A stretch of DNA of 64,000 nt, taken from NCBI RefSeq assembly GCF_028583725.1, contig NZ_CP110680.1, positions 2,232,001 to 2,296,000 of the forward strand, in the 5' to 3' direction. Source of the DNA: Cellulomonas fimi (GTDB lineage Bacteria > Actinomycetota > Actinomycetes > Actinomycetales > Cellulomonadaceae). A model generated the notes under the pieces. It saw nothing but the letters and a program-made list of their open reading frames with translations. It had not been told where the DNA came from and did no database searches. Every line of letters begins with the position of its first letter. The first letter of the stretch is position 1. The position numbers were made by a program, and so were the translations under genes. Positions 9,100 to 18,152 of the stretch are shown one piece after another.

Positions 9100-9602
9100 G
9101 ACGTCACCCCTCTCTCCTGCAGCGCGAGCCGCAGCGCGCGCAGCCCGTAGTGCAGCCGCGACTTCACGGTGCCCTCCGGGATCTGGTTCTCGCGGGCGAG
9201 CTCCGCGACCGACCGCCCCCCGTAGTACGCCCCCACGACGACGGCCCGGTGCTCGGCCGACAGGCCCGTCAGCGCGTCGGCGACGAGCCACGCGTCCAGG
9301 ACCGCCTGCGTCCCGTCGGGCGTCGGGACGTCCGGCGCCTGGTCCGTGACGTGCTCGCGGACGTGCCGGGCGCTGCGACGGTCGTCGATCACGAGGTTGC
9401 GTGTGACGCGGTACAGCCAGGCACGTGCCGCGTCGTCGTCGCGGGCCATGACCTCGGGGTGCCGCCACGCGCGCACCATCGCCTCCTGCACCACGTCCTG
9501 CGCGAGCTCGTGGTCGCCCGTGAGCCGCACGACGTAGTGGTGCAGCGGCCGCGCGTACGTCGCGTGCAGGGCGCGCAGGAGCTCGTCCGCGTCGTCGTCC
9601 AC
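9096..9602 (-). CDS. ECF sigma factor partnered with the RskA-like protein
   Basis: A 168-residue ECF sigma factor. Region 2 (about 10-75) includes HELAQDVVQEAMVRAWRHP and LYRVTRNLVIDDRRSARH. Region 4 (about 105-160) includes LSAEHRAVVVGAYYGGRSVAELARENQIPEGTVKSRLHYGLRAL, but only the SigK/SigL-like general pattern can be claimed. The GTG at 9602 was chosen over upstream starts because AGGAGGTG sits 8 nt before it. The downstream anti-sigma gene overlaps by 4 nt. The divergent lipoprotein gene is a likely member of its regulon. Confidence 0.92.
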   Translation of the reverse strand: MDDDADELLRALHATYARPLHHYVVRLTGDHELAQDVVQEAMVRAWRHPEVMARDDDAARAWLYRVTRNLVIDDRRSARHVREHVTDQAPDVPTPDGTQAVLDAWLVADALTGLSAEHRAVVVGAYYGGRSVAELARENQIPEGTVKSRLHYGLRALRLALQERGVTS

Positions 9603-9610
9603 GCGCGCCC

Positions 9611-9618
9611 CACCTCCT
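9611..9618 (-). promoter_or_regulatory. Strong ribosome-binding site deciding the sigma start
   Basis: AGGAGGTG on the minus strand, 8 nt before the GTG at 9602, rejects the 38-residue longer version of the sigma factor. Confidence 0.75.
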
Positions 9619-9758
9619 GTCCTGTCACCCACACCACGGACCGCACCGGCTCCGGGTTCAGGTGAACCGCCAACCTCACCCGCCCGTGGACCCAGGGGGA
9701 GCCCGTGACGCCGCACCGCCCGGCGCGGGCCCGCTCCCCCGGGGGAAAGGGGACCACC

Positions 9759-10268
9759 GTGCGACGCACCATCCTGCTCACCACGCTCGGCCTCGTCGCG
9801 ACCGCCACGCTGGTCGGCTGCTCGGGCTCGGGCGACGACGACTCCGGCGCGCAGACCGAGGCCACGACCGACGAGATGACCGAGCCGACGCCCGCCGACG
9901 AGGGCTCCGCGGTCGCGGCCGACCTCATGACGGCCGACACGTCGCTCGGCTCCGTCGTCGTCGACAAGGACGGCATGACCGTCTACTACTTCCTCAAGGA
10001 CACGCCCGGGTCCGGGACGAGCGCGTGCACGGGCGACTGCCTCACCGCGTGGCCACCCGTCTACGCCGAGTCCGAGGACGTCGTCGTCGACGGCGTGACC
10101 GGCGAGGTCGGCACGATCGAGACGCCCGACGGCGAGTACCAGGTCACGATCGACGGGCGCCCCGTGTACCTGTTCGCGCAGGACACGGCCGCCGGGGACG
10201 TCAACGGGCAGGGCGTCAACGACGTCTGGTACGCCGTCGCGCCCGACGGGTCGCAGGTCGGCCCGTGA
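9759..10268 (+). CDS. Lipoprotein with two COG4315-type repeats
   Basis: A 169-residue predicted lipoprotein. The GTG at 9759 follows GGGGAAAGGGGA and starts a short basic signal peptide ending in the lipobox LVGC, with lipidated Cys21. An acidic Thr/Asp/Glu-rich spacer follows. The rest carries two copies of the secreted repeat seen in Lipoprotein_15/COG4315 proteins: LGSVVVDKDGMTVYYFLKD...CTGDCLTAWPPV, then EYQVTIDGRPVYLFAQDTAAGDVNGQGVNDVWYAVAP, of which the second half is degenerate. Function is unknown. It faces the ECF sigma/anti-sigma pair, a common arrangement. Confidence 0.9.
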   Translation: MRRTILLTTLGLVATATLVGCSGSGDDDSGAQTEATTDEMTEPTPADEGSAVAADLMTADTSLGSVVVDKDGMTVYYFLKDTPGSGTSACTGDCLTAWPPVYAESEDVVVDGVTGEVGTIETPDGEYQVTIDGRPVYLFAQDTAAGDVNGQGVNDVWYAVAPDGSQVGP

Positions 10269-10271
10269 CGC

Positions 10272-10658
10272 TCAGCCCTCCGCGCCGGTCTCCACGTTGA
10301 GGATGTTGCCGTCCGGGTCGGCGAACCACGCGGCCTTCATCTCGCCGGAGACCAGCACGCCGTCCTGCCACGTGCCCTCGGGCACCTCGAACGTCTGGAA
10401 GTCGACGCCGCGGCCGCGCAGGTCCGCGACCTCGGCGTCGAACCGGTCGGCCGACACCTGGAAGGAGATCGCGGTCGCCTGGTTCGTGCCCGCGTACCCC
10501 GACGGGTACACGAGGAACGAGCCGCTGCCCGAGCGGTACATCACGCCCTCCGCGGCGTCACCGACGCTGGAGAACCCCAACGTGGTCTCGTAGAACGCGC
10601 GCGCCTTGTCGAGGTCCGTGACCGCGAGGACGGGGATGGCGTCGAAGTCGGAGAGCAT
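10272..10658 (-). CDS. VOC (glyoxalase-like) family protein
   Basis: A 128-residue protein made of one vicinal-oxygen-chelate unit: IPVLAVTDLDKARAFYETTLGF at the start and AAWFADPDGNILNVE at the end. Some metal ligands of true glyoxalases are not obvious, so it may be a binding or resistance protein. The stop lies 3 nt from that of the convergent lipoprotein gene. Confidence 0.88.
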   Translation of the reverse strand: MLSDFDAIPVLAVTDLDKARAFYETTLGFSSVGDAAEGVMYRSGSGSFLVYPSGYAGTNQATAISFQVSADRFDAEVADLRGRGVDFQTFEVPEGTWQDGVLVSGEMKAAWFADPDGNILNVETGAEG

Positions 10659-10842
10659 GACGGCCTCCTGGGCGGGCCAGACGACCCTCGGCTGGCCGGC
10701 GGCTCGACGCTAGGACCGGGCCGTGACAGGGTCAATCGCCCTGCACGGACGTGCACGTTGTCGATCCCGGCACGTCTCGCCCGTCACGAGGTCGTCCGCC
10801 GGGCCACCGCCGCCCGGTACCTGCGAGCGACGGAGAACCACC

Positions 10843-11172
10843 ATGCGCTACATGCTGCTCATCTGCACCGACCCGACCGGCGAGCCCTACACGCCCGAGG
10901 GCGACACGATCGAGACCTGGCTCGCCGAGACCGGGTCCGCCCGCCTGCACGGCGACCGCCTCCGCCCCGTGTCCGACGCCCGCACCGTCCGCGTCCGCGG
11001 CTCCGAGACGCTCGTGACCGACGGACCCTTCGCCGAGACCGCCGAGCACATCGCCGGGTACGACGTCGTCGAGAGCGAGTCCCTCGACGATGCGCTGCGG
11101 ATCGCCGCCGGGCACCCCATGGCCCGCTTCGGGCGCGTCGAGGTGCGGCCGTTCTGGCCGTTCGAGGGCTGA
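10843..11172 (+). CDS. YCII-related (DGPF) domain protein
   Basis: A 109-residue protein of the YCII/DGPF family: MRYMLLICTD start, the family signature LVTDGPFAETAEHIAGYDVVE in the middle, and a C-terminal VEVRPFWPFEG. Related proteins are often encoded next to ECF sigma factors and other YCII genes, but here the nearest neighbours are a VOC gene and a tRNA. The ATG at 10843 follows GGAGAA. Function unknown. Confidence 0.9.
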   Translation: MRYMLLICTDPTGEPYTPEGDTIETWLAETGSARLHGDRLRPVSDARTVRVRGSETLVTDGPFAETAEHIAGYDVVESESLDDALRIAAGHPMARFGRVEVRPFWPFEG

Positions 11173-11257
11173 GGCGCACCGACGCGCTGCCCCGAAACGG
11201 GTGGACGGGCACCCCGCCCCGGTGAGGTAGAGTTTCCGAGGCCCCTGCGGGGGCCAT

Positions 11258-11331
<74 letters not shown>

Positions 11332-11335
11332 CAGA

Positions 11336-11370
11336 TCAGGCCTGGTGAGACGGTGTCTCACCAGGCCTGA
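11336..11370 (+). terminator. 16-bp hairpin terminator after tRNA-Pro
   Basis: Perfect 16-bp inverted repeat with arms 11336-11351 and 11355-11370 and a 3-nt loop, 4 nt after the tRNA. It also lies between the tRNA and the convergent large gene ending at 11411. Confidence 0.8.
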
Positions 11371-11410
11371 GTCGTCTCCGGAGAAGCCCGCCGCTCCGCC
11401 ACGTCGGCGA

Positions 11411-14400
11411 TCACGGTGGCGTGGAGCCCGGCCCACCCCCGGACGTCCCGCCGGGACCTTTCCCACCGCCGGCACGCGCAGCCGCGGCTGCGTCCGCCTC
11501 GATGCGCTTCTCGAGCCGGTGCAGCGCCTCCACGGCCTGCTCGTAACGGCGGAACGCCGTCGCCCGCGCGTCCGCGCGGGTGCCTCGTCCGACGCGGGAG
11601 ACGTTGAGGGACGCGCGGTCGGCGTCCTGGAAGGCGCGGTAGGCGGTGCGTGTGGCCTCGCGCAGGTGCGGGAGCATGCGGGCGTCGAGGAGCACGGCGG
11701 CGGCGACGTCCTGGCCGTGCGTGCGGGCGTCGATCTCCTCGATGAGCATCTCGTAGTCGTCGTGCGCCTTGCTCTGCGCCGCCACGGCCTCCCGGTAGCG
11801 GTCCCGTGCGTCGACGAAGCGCTGGTCGTTCTCCGGCAGGCGCAGCTGCTCGATGAGCCGCAGGCGCCGCAGAGCGACGTCGACCTCGTTCACACGCGTG
11901 TCGAGCATCGCGTAGACGTCGTCGCGGTGCGCCCGGTTGTGGCCGAACACGCTGTCGTAGAACGCCGACGCCTCCTGGTGGTGCAGCTGCCCCGCCGTGA
12001 ACGGCTCGGCTGCCCGGCCGCCGGTCTGCGCCTCCCACGCGGCCTTCACGGTCTGCGGGTCGAACCTGCTGAGCACCGGGTCCCCCTGGGCGGACGCGTG
12101 CTGCACCTGGGCGTACGTCGCTCCCGGCAGCGTGCGCTCGATGTGCAGCCGGGCCATGCGGAACCACTGGAGCGCGTGCCGCGTCTCATGCGCGATCGTG
12201 TCGCACGCGGCCGCGAACTCCAGCGGCGTCGGGCGCTTCTGCGAGACGAGGTTGAGGTTGATCTGCAGCTCCCACACCCTGGCGGGCTGCCGGCCGTGCT
12301 GCTCGGGCCTCGGGTTGTGGATGTGGCTCGGGATGAGAGGCGGCGCACCCGCCGCCACGAGCTGCCGGTTCGCGATCTCGAGCAGGACGTCGAACCGCGC
12401 ATGGGCATCCATCGTGAGGTAGCGGTCGTAGACGGCGACGAACTCCGCGGCGAGCGCTCGCGCCTCCGGGCTGAGCCGCTCGACGATCTGCGCGCTGTCC
12501 TTGGCACCCGGCCCGCTCGTCGTGGCCGTGGGCGCCTTGGTCGACGCCGGGTCGGCCACGAGCCGCACGTCGGTCTGCTGCGCCCACCCCGGCGACTTCG
12601 CGTCGAGGTACTCGGTCGCGTCCCGCACGTGCTGCGCGGCGTCGTCGCCCGCGAAGTGCACCTCGACCTGGCGACCGGCGCCGGTCTCGACGATCATGAC
12701 CGTGCCGTCGAACACCGTGCCCGCGTTGCGCGCGAGGCCCTCGCGATGCGCCTCGAACCGTGCGATGAGCGCCTGCCGTTCCGGGAGCGGCAGGGTCGCA
12801 CCGAGGCCCGTCCCGCCCCGCAGCTCGGCGTGCAGCCGCTGCCACCCGCCGGCCTCGGTCAGGAGTGAGCGCACGGCGACGTCGGAGAGCCTGCCGGCCG
12901 GGACCTTCCCGTCCCCCGTGCCGGCCGTGCCGGGGACGTCGACCCGGGGCGTGGCGTGCGCGGCGTCGCCCGCGGCGCCCCGGCCGGTCGGCGCGGGCAC
13001 CGTGACCGCGGGCCCGCGCGCGCCGCCCCGCCAGGCCTCGTACTCCTTCGCGACGCGGCTGTTCACGCGGGCCAGGCCGAGGTCCATGGCGACGTTCTCG
13101 ACGACGCCGTCGACGATGAGGTCGGCGAGCTGGCTCGCGTTCTTCGGCAGGGCCTTGCCCTCGACGACGGCCTTCAGTGCAGCCTCGGTCGCCGTCATGT
13201 AGACCGACGAGGTGCCGGCCGCCATCGCGCTCGCGGTGAGCTCAGCGAGCTTCGTGCCGGCGAGGTCGGGGATCCGGTCGATGCGTGCCTTGATCGCGAC
13301 CTGGAACCGGGCCTGCAGCGCTCCACCGAGGTAGGTCATGACGGCGCTGACGCCTGCGGCCTGCACGAGGCTCGCGAGCCCGAGGTCCTTGCGCTGGCCG
13401 TAGTGCATCTCCGCGGCCCGGCCCAGCCCCTCCTGCGTGAGGGTGTAACCGCCGGCGACGAGGGCCGACCCCGTCAGACCGAGCCCGCCGGAGGCGATCC
13501 CCGCGGCGATCGTCCCGGTCGTCTTGAGCCGGTTGAGCCACTTCACGGCTGTGCCCGCGCCGGTCATGACGCGGTTCTCGTACGCCGAGAACCGCGTGGC
13601 CGCGTCGGCGGTCGACTGCTCGGCCATGGCGATGAGCGGCACGACGAGCTCGTACTTGCGCTCACGCAGCAGCGGCCACGCCCGCTCGATGAGCTGACGC
13701 GGCTGGTCCCAGATGCGCAGCGACGGGTACGCCTGGCTGCCCTCCCCGAGCGCCTCGGAGATGTGCCGGACGGCCCCGAACCCGATCCTCCGCGCGTTGA
13801 TGGCGCTGCGCTCGACGTGCATCGGCTGCAGCTCGTGCCACACCTCGGTCGTCTCCTTGAGCGCCTCCCGCAGCTTCGCGAGCTCCTCCCGGTCCGAGAC
13901 GCGCCTCGCGTACTCCTCCGGGTAGTCGTTGCGCAGGTCGTCCGCCGTCACGAAGCCCTTCGTCTTGTAGACGATCCCCGGCATCGGGTGCTGCCCCAGC
14001 GCCTCACCGGGCGTCGGGCGCAGGTTCAGGCTGAGCGGCTGCTTCGTGATCTGCTCGACGGCCCACTGCCGGAACTCGGTCTCCGCCTTGACGTCCCACT
14101 CGGGCGGCTGCCGCACGTCGTCGGCGAACAGCAGCCGCACGTCGACCGCGAGGCGCTCGTCGGGCTTCGGCGGCACGGCACGCATCAGCCGGCGCCGCTC
14201 CTTCAGGTAGTCCGGGTGCTGCGCACGCACCGTCCCGTAGTAGGCGAAGTCGTCCCACAACCGCCGCAGCCGCGCGTCGACGTGCCACGCGATCGTGTAG
14301 TGGTCGACGACCTTCTGCCACTGCTCGAGCTGCTCGCCCGTCAGGGCGCCGAGCAGGGCCGGGTACCTGGCCTGCAGCGCGGGGCGGATGTCCGGTCCGC

Positions 14401-14659
14401 CCTTCGGGATCGGCTCACGCGCGTGCACGCCGGCGAGCGACTCGGGGTCGGGCTCCCGCTGGAGGTACGTCGCGACGGCGCGGTTGCCTGCGTCCTGCTG
14501 GAGGTCGATGACGTCCTCGGGGCGCAGCAACGACAGCGCCTTCGACGGCGCTCGCGGGCGTCGCGGCGCGCGCTTCGCCGTCGCGCCACCTGTGCGCTTC
14601 GCGCCCTGGTCACGGCGCTCGTGGACCGGCACTCGTCCTCCTGGGTCCTCGAGCACCAT
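11411..14659 (-). CDS. Large putative injected effector with HExxH protease-like C-terminus
   Basis: About 1,082 residues from the ATG at 14659; the start is uncertain because no ribosome site is visible. After a basic Pro/Arg leader comes LQQDAGNRAVATYLQRE (53-69), which fits the LQR-x-x-GN-x-AV-x-x-LQR motif that marks the N-terminus of many proteins associated with extracellular contractile injection systems. The middle (about 380-520) holds glycine/alanine-rich hydrophobic stretches that could insert into membrane. A Pro/Gly linker precedes the C-terminal region, where AHETRHALQW supplies HExxH (H824, E825, H828) and QEASAFYD gives a possible third zinc ligand (E896). This suggests a gluzincin-like peptidase toxin. 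Coiled helices and a Gly/Pro tail end it. No immunity or sheath/tube genes are nearby. Effector function is inference. Confidence 0.7.
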   Translation of the reverse strand: MVLEDPGGRVPVHERRDQGAKRTGGATAKRAPRRPRAPSKALSLLRPEDVIDLQQDAGNRAVATYLQREPDPESLAGVHAREPIPKGGPDIRPALQARYPALLGALTGEQLEQWQKVVDHYTIAWHVDARLRRLWDDFAYYGTVRAQHPDYLKERRRLMRAVPPKPDERLAVDVRLLFADDVRQPPEWDVKAETEFRQWAVEQITKQPLSLNLRPTPGEALGQHPMPGIVYKTKGFVTADDLRNDYPEEYARRVSDREELAKLREALKETTEVWHELQPMHVERSAINARRIGFGAVRHISEALGEGSQAYPSLRIWDQPRQLIERAWPLLRERKYELVVPLIAMAEQSTADAATRFSAYENRVMTGAGTAVKWLNRLKTTGTIAAGIASGGLGLTGSALVAGGYTLTQEGLGRAAEMHYGQRKDLGLASLVQAAGVSAVMTYLGGALQARFQVAIKARIDRIPDLAGTKLAELTASAMAAGTSSVYMTATEAALKAVVEGKALPKNASQLADLIVDGVVENVAMDLGLARVNSRVAKEYEAWRGGARGPAVTVPAPTGRGAAGDAAHATPRVDVPGTAGTGDGKVPAGRLSDVAVRSLLTEAGGWQRLHAELRGGTGLGATLPLPERQALIARFEAHREGLARNAGTVFDGTVMIVETGAGRQVEVHFAGDDAAQHVRDATEYLDAKSPGWAQQTDVRLVADPASTKAPTATTSGPGAKDSAQIVERLSPEARALAAEFVAVYDRYLTMDAHARFDVLLEIANRQLVAAGAPPLIPSHIHNPRPEQHGRQPARVWELQINLNLVSQKRPTPLEFAAACDTIAHETRHALQWFRMARLHIERTLPGATYAQVQHASAQGDPVLSRFDPQTVKAAWEAQTGGRAAEPFTAGQLHHQEASAFYDSVFGHNRAHRDDVYAMLDTRVNEVDVALRRLRLIEQLRLPENDQRFVDARDRYREAVAAQSKAHDDYEMLIEEIDARTHGQDVAAAVLLDARMLPHLREATRTAYRAFQDADRASLNVSRVGRGTRADARATAFRRYEQAVEALHRLEKRIEADAAAAARAGGGKGPGGTSGGGPGSTPP

Positions 14660-14912
14660 CACGGCGCGCGACAGCCCGGACGTCCACGCCGCACGCGCAG
14701 CGGATCGCGCACGGATGCTGCCCGAGCGGGCACGACCGGCGCCCGGGTGACGGCTGCGCGGCGGACATCTCTCGCTGACCGGCGCCGCTGGAGGGGCCAT
14801 GCCGACCGGTTCCGACCAGCTCGTCTTCGTGCTGCGGCACGCGGCGCGTCGTGGGCGTCGTGAGCGCAGTCTGCAGCAGCGACCGTTGCAGGGCGCGTCG
14901 CCGGTCGGGTGC

Positions 14913-15755
14913 TCAGCGGCGGGCGGCCGTGATGCGGTACACCACCCGGTGCGGCAGCGCGCGGACCATCGCCGCCGCGACGCGGGCGTCGCGTCCGACG
15001 ACGCGGCGTGGCGCCGGGTTGCGGTCGAGGAGCGCGCGCACGACGGCGTCCGCCACGCGCTCGGGCGGCGCGCCGCGCACCGCGCTCCGACGCGCGTTCG
15101 CCAGGGCACGGTCGATCTGGTCGCGGTAGCGCACGAGCGCCTCGGGCGGCATCGCGTCCGCGACGACCTGCCCCGCGGCCGCGCCGCGCGACCAGATCGG
15201 CGTCGCGATCGCACCCGGCTCGACCAGCAGCACGCGGATGCCCGACGGTGCGAGCTCCGCCCGCAGCGACCCCGTGAGGCCGACGAGGCCGAACTTCGCC
15301 GCGCTGTACGCGCCGAGCACGGGCCCCGCGATCCGGCCGCCGATCGACCCGATCATCACGATCCGCGCGTCCCGGCCGGCGTCCCGGCTCGCGCGCAGGG
15401 CGGGCAGCATCGCCTGCGTGACGGCGAGCTGAGCGACCAGGTTCACCTCGAGCTGGCGGCGGAGCACGTCGAGCGGCAGGTGCTCGAGCGGTCCCGGCAG
15501 GGCGGCGCCCGCGTTGTTGACCAACGCCGACAACGGTCCTGCCGCGAGCACCTGCTCCCCCGCGGCGCGCACGGCCGCGTCGTCGGTGATGTCCAGGAGG
15601 AGCGTGGTGACGGCGTCGCCGTGCTCGGCCTGCAGGCTCGCGGCGTCGTCGGGCCTCCGCACCGTCGCCCAGACGTGGAAGCGGGCGGCGACGAGCGCCG
15701 CCGTGGTGGCGCGTCCGATGCCGGTCGACGCGCCGGTCACGACCACGGATCGCAT
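14913..15755 (-). CDS. Short-chain dehydrogenase/reductase
   Basis: A 280-residue classical SDR. The NAD(P)-binding TGASTGIGRA lies at about 7-16, NNAG in the middle, and the catalytic Ser-Tyr-Lys triad reads IGSIGG... AYSAAKFGL. A basic residue after the third strand (ATVRRPDD) favours NADP. The substrate cannot be told. GGGAGGG precedes the ATG. The 253 bp between this gene and the large effector-like gene hold no gene I can support. Confidence 0.92.
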   Translation of the reverse strand: MRSVVVTGASTGIGRATTAALVAARFHVWATVRRPDDAASLQAEHGDAVTTLLLDITDDAAVRAAGEQVLAAGPLSALVNNAGAALPGPLEHLPLDVLRRQLEVNLVAQLAVTQAMLPALRASRDAGRDARIVMIGSIGGRIAGPVLGAYSAAKFGLVGLTGSLRAELAPSGIRVLLVEPGAIATPIWSRGAAAGQVVADAMPPEALVRYRDQIDRALANARRSAVRGAPPERVADAVVRALLDRNPAPRRVVGRDARVAAAMVRALPHRVVYRITAARR

Positions 15756-15824
15756 GGCGGGCCCTCCCGGTCGGCGTGCACCTGCGTGGTCACGCTAGCG
15801 GCGGCCCCGCAACCCGACCAGGGG

Positions 15825-15858
15825 CCGGAGCAGGCCCGCCACGACGGGCCTGCTCCGG
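15825..15858. promoter_or_regulatory. Hairpin in a divergent intergenic region
   Basis: Perfect 14-bp arms at 15825-15838 and 15845-15858 with a 6-nt loop. It sits between the diverging SDR and VOC genes and ends 17 nt before the VOC start, where a terminator makes little sense, so an operator or an upstream transcription block is possible. Confidence 0.45.
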
Positions 15859-15875
15859 GGCCCTAGGGTGCCGAG

Positions 15876-16274
15876 GTGGCCACTCACTGGACCCTCGGCG
15901 GCGACGCCGCCGACCCGCACCGTCTCGCCGCGTTCTGGGCGCTCGCGCTCGGCTACGTTCCCGAGCCCGGGTACGACGAGCCGGACGGCGCCTCGATCGT
16001 CGACCCCGACGGCGTCGGGCCGGCGATCGGCTGGCTGCGGGTGCCCGAGCCGAAGACCGCGAAGAACCGGCTGCACATCGACATCCGCGTGCTCGGCGAG
16101 CCGCCGTGGGACTGGCACGAGCGCGAGACGGCCATCCGGGCCAAGGTCGCGGAGCTCGTCGCCGCCGGTGCGACGTCGGTGCGCGAGGAGCGGTACGCGG
16201 ACGACACCGGGCGCACCGTGCTGGGGCACGTCGTGATGCTGGACCCCGAGGGCAACGAGTTCTGCGTGGCATGA
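15876..16274 (+). CDS. VOC (glyoxalase-like) family protein
   Basis: A 132-residue protein of the Glyoxalase_6-type VOC group: an early H-T/W-LGGDAADPHRLAAFW helix, RLHIDIRV and a C-terminal VVMLDPEGNEFCV. The substrate is unknown. The GTG start has TAGGGT 6 nt before it and no ribosome site, so the message is probably leaderless. Confidence 0.88.
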   Translation: MATHWTLGGDAADPHRLAAFWALALGYVPEPGYDEPDGASIVDPDGVGPAIGWLRVPEPKTAKNRLHIDIRVLGEPPWDWHERETAIRAKVAELVAAGATSVREERYADDTGRTVLGHVVMLDPEGNEFCVA

Positions 16275-16370
16275 CCGACCGACCCCGGACCAGAGCACGC
16301 TCGATGCGTCGGGGGCGACGCCGCACGCCCCGCGCAGCCGGATGCGGACGAGGTCGACACCGGCGCCCGG

Positions 16371-18152
16371 TCAGCGGTAGGCCGCCGCCTGCAGCTCGAA
16401 CAGCTCGGCGTACAGGCCGCCTCGCTCCATGAGCTCGGTGTGACTCCCCTGCTCGGCCACCCGGCCGTCGGCAACCACCAGGATGACGTCGGCCATCCGT
16501 ACGGTCGAGAACCGGTGCGACACCAGGACGGTGATCGCGCCGGACGTCGCCGCCACCCGACGGGCGTTGTGCGCGTACTGCTCGAACAGGTCGTGCTCGG
16601 CCTGCGCGTCAAGAGCCGACGTCGGCTCGTCGAGCACGAGCAGGAGCGGCGACTCTCGCATCATCGCCCGCCCGAGAGCGAGCTTCTGCCACTGACCACC
16701 CGACAGCTGTGCACCGTCTCCGTGCTGGATCCCGAGCAGCGTGTCGAGCCCGCGCTCCAGGCGATCCAGCACCACGGACGCCCGCGCCCGGTCGAGCGCG
16801 GCCAGGACCGCGTCGTCCGACGAGACGTCGGGCAGGTTGCCCACGCCCACGGACTCGCGCGCGACGAGCTCGAACCGGCAGAAGTCCTGGAAGCCGGCTG
16901 ACACATGCGCACGCCAGCTCGCCACGTCCAGCGTCGTGAGGTCGACGCCGTCGACGAGCACCGTCCCGCTCGTCGGGTCGTAGAACCGGCAGAGGAGCTT
17001 CACGAGGCTCGACTTCCCGGCGCCGTTCTCGCCGACCACCGCGACGGTCGTGCCCGCGCGGAGCTCGAGATCGACCCCCTCCAGCACGAACCGGTCGGTG
17101 CCGGGGTAGGCGAATCCGACGTCGACGAAGCTGATGCCGGTGCGGAGCCGATCCGGCGCCGGCGTCGTCCCTGCCTCCGGAGCGCGCACGACCGTCCCGA
17201 TCCACCGGAGATCGGCGAGCGTGCGCCCTGTGCGCTGCAGCTGCTGGTGGATCGTCACCGCAGACGCCACCTGCGCGTTGACCTGCGCAGCCAGGGTGAT
17301 GACCAGGATGACGTCGCCGACGGTCCTCTCCCCCGAGACCGCGGCCCGCACGACGAGCAGCGTCGCCGCGACGTACGCGACGGCGAAGACGAGCTGCCCT
17401 ACGACCCGGAGGCCGCTCGCTCGGAGCTCGCCCCGGACCAGCTGCTTCGTCGCCGCGGACCACGCCATCGCGTGGCGTGCGCGCAGCTCGTCCCCGAGCC
17501 CGACGACACGCAGCTCCTTGGCAGGTCCTGGGTCGGTCGCGATCGAGAACAGGTGTCGAGCCCGCCGACCGTCCGTCGCCGCGAGGTCGCGCGCCTTGCC
17601 CGCACCTTCCTCCGCCAGCCGGCCCAGGATCAACGGCGGCACGGCCGCGACGGGGAGCGCGAGGAGCCACGGACTCAGGCCGGCCAAGAGGAACGCCGTC
17701 ACCGCGATGGCGAGCGTCAGCCCGAGCGCCGAGAGCAGCGCTTGCATCGACTCCCAACCCGACCGGTGCAGCTGGGTCCGGAGCACCTGGAGCTTGTCGG
17801 CGTAGTCCTGCCGCTCGTGGTGCGCGATGCCGGGCGACGCGTTCGCGAGCTCCACGAGCTCACGTTCCAGCGTCATGACGGCGAGGTCGCCGAGCTCGAA
17901 GTAGTACACGTGCGCGAAGTGCCCGGCGGTCAGGGACGCGATCAGCATGAGCGCCGCGACCGTAGCCGCCACCGTGGCACCCGCGACGTCCCCCGCGACC
18001 GCGGCGTCGGTGAGCGCACCGAGCGCCGGCGCCGCGAGCGGCATCGACACCGACTGCAGGAGCATCAGGGCGAGGGCGACCAGCAGCCGCTTCCGGTCGA
18101 CGCGGTACGCGAGCCGGAGGAGCTGGTACGCACCTGCGATGGTCTGCCTCAC
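16371..18152 (-). CDS. ABC exporter, fused membrane and ATPase domains (second half)
   Basis: A 593-residue half-transporter of the ABC exporter class. Residues 1-320 form the membrane domain with about six hydrophobic segments; residues 350-590 form the ATPase with Walker A GENGAGKSS, signature LSGGQ, Walker B LLLVLDEPTSALD and the H-loop LVSHRFS. The GTG start overlaps the stop of the preceding ABC gene by GTGA, so the two probably form a heterodimer that exports the product of the surrounding biosynthetic cluster. It is the last gene of the leftward operon; the convergent gap to the VOC gene is about 96 bp. Confidence 0.93.
   Translation of the reverse strand: MRQTIAGAYQLLRLAYRVDRKRLLVALALMLLQSVSMPLAAPALGALTDAAVAGDVAGATVAATVAALMLIASLTAGHFAHVYYFELGDLAVMTLERELVELANASPGIAHHERQDYADKLQVLRTQLHRSGWESMQALLSALGLTLAIAVTAFLLAGLSPWLLALPVAAVPPLILGRLAEEGAGKARDLAATDGRRARHLFSIATDPGPAKELRVVGLGDELRARHAMAWSAATKQLVRGELRASGLRVVGQLVFAVAYVAATLLVVRAAVSGERTVGDVILVITLAAQVNAQVASAVTIHQQLQRTGRTLADLRWIGTVVRAPEAGTTPAPDRLRTGISFVDVGFAYPGTDRFVLEGVDLELRAGTTVAVVGENGAGKSSLVKLLCRFYDPTSGTVLVDGVDLTTLDVASWRAHVSAGFQDFCRFELVARESVGVGNLPDVSSDDAVLAALDRARASVVLDRLERGLDTLLGIQHGDGAQLSGGQWQKLALGRAMMRESPLLLVLDEPTSALDAQAEHDLFEQYAHNARRVAATSGAITVLVSHRFSTVRMADVILVVADGRVAEQGSHTELMERGGLYAELFELQAAAYR

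Noticed and set aside
14610..14840. Leftward 76-codon open frame at the N-terminus of the large effector-like gene
   Set aside because: Partly overlaps the larger frame, has no ribosome site and no recognisable features.
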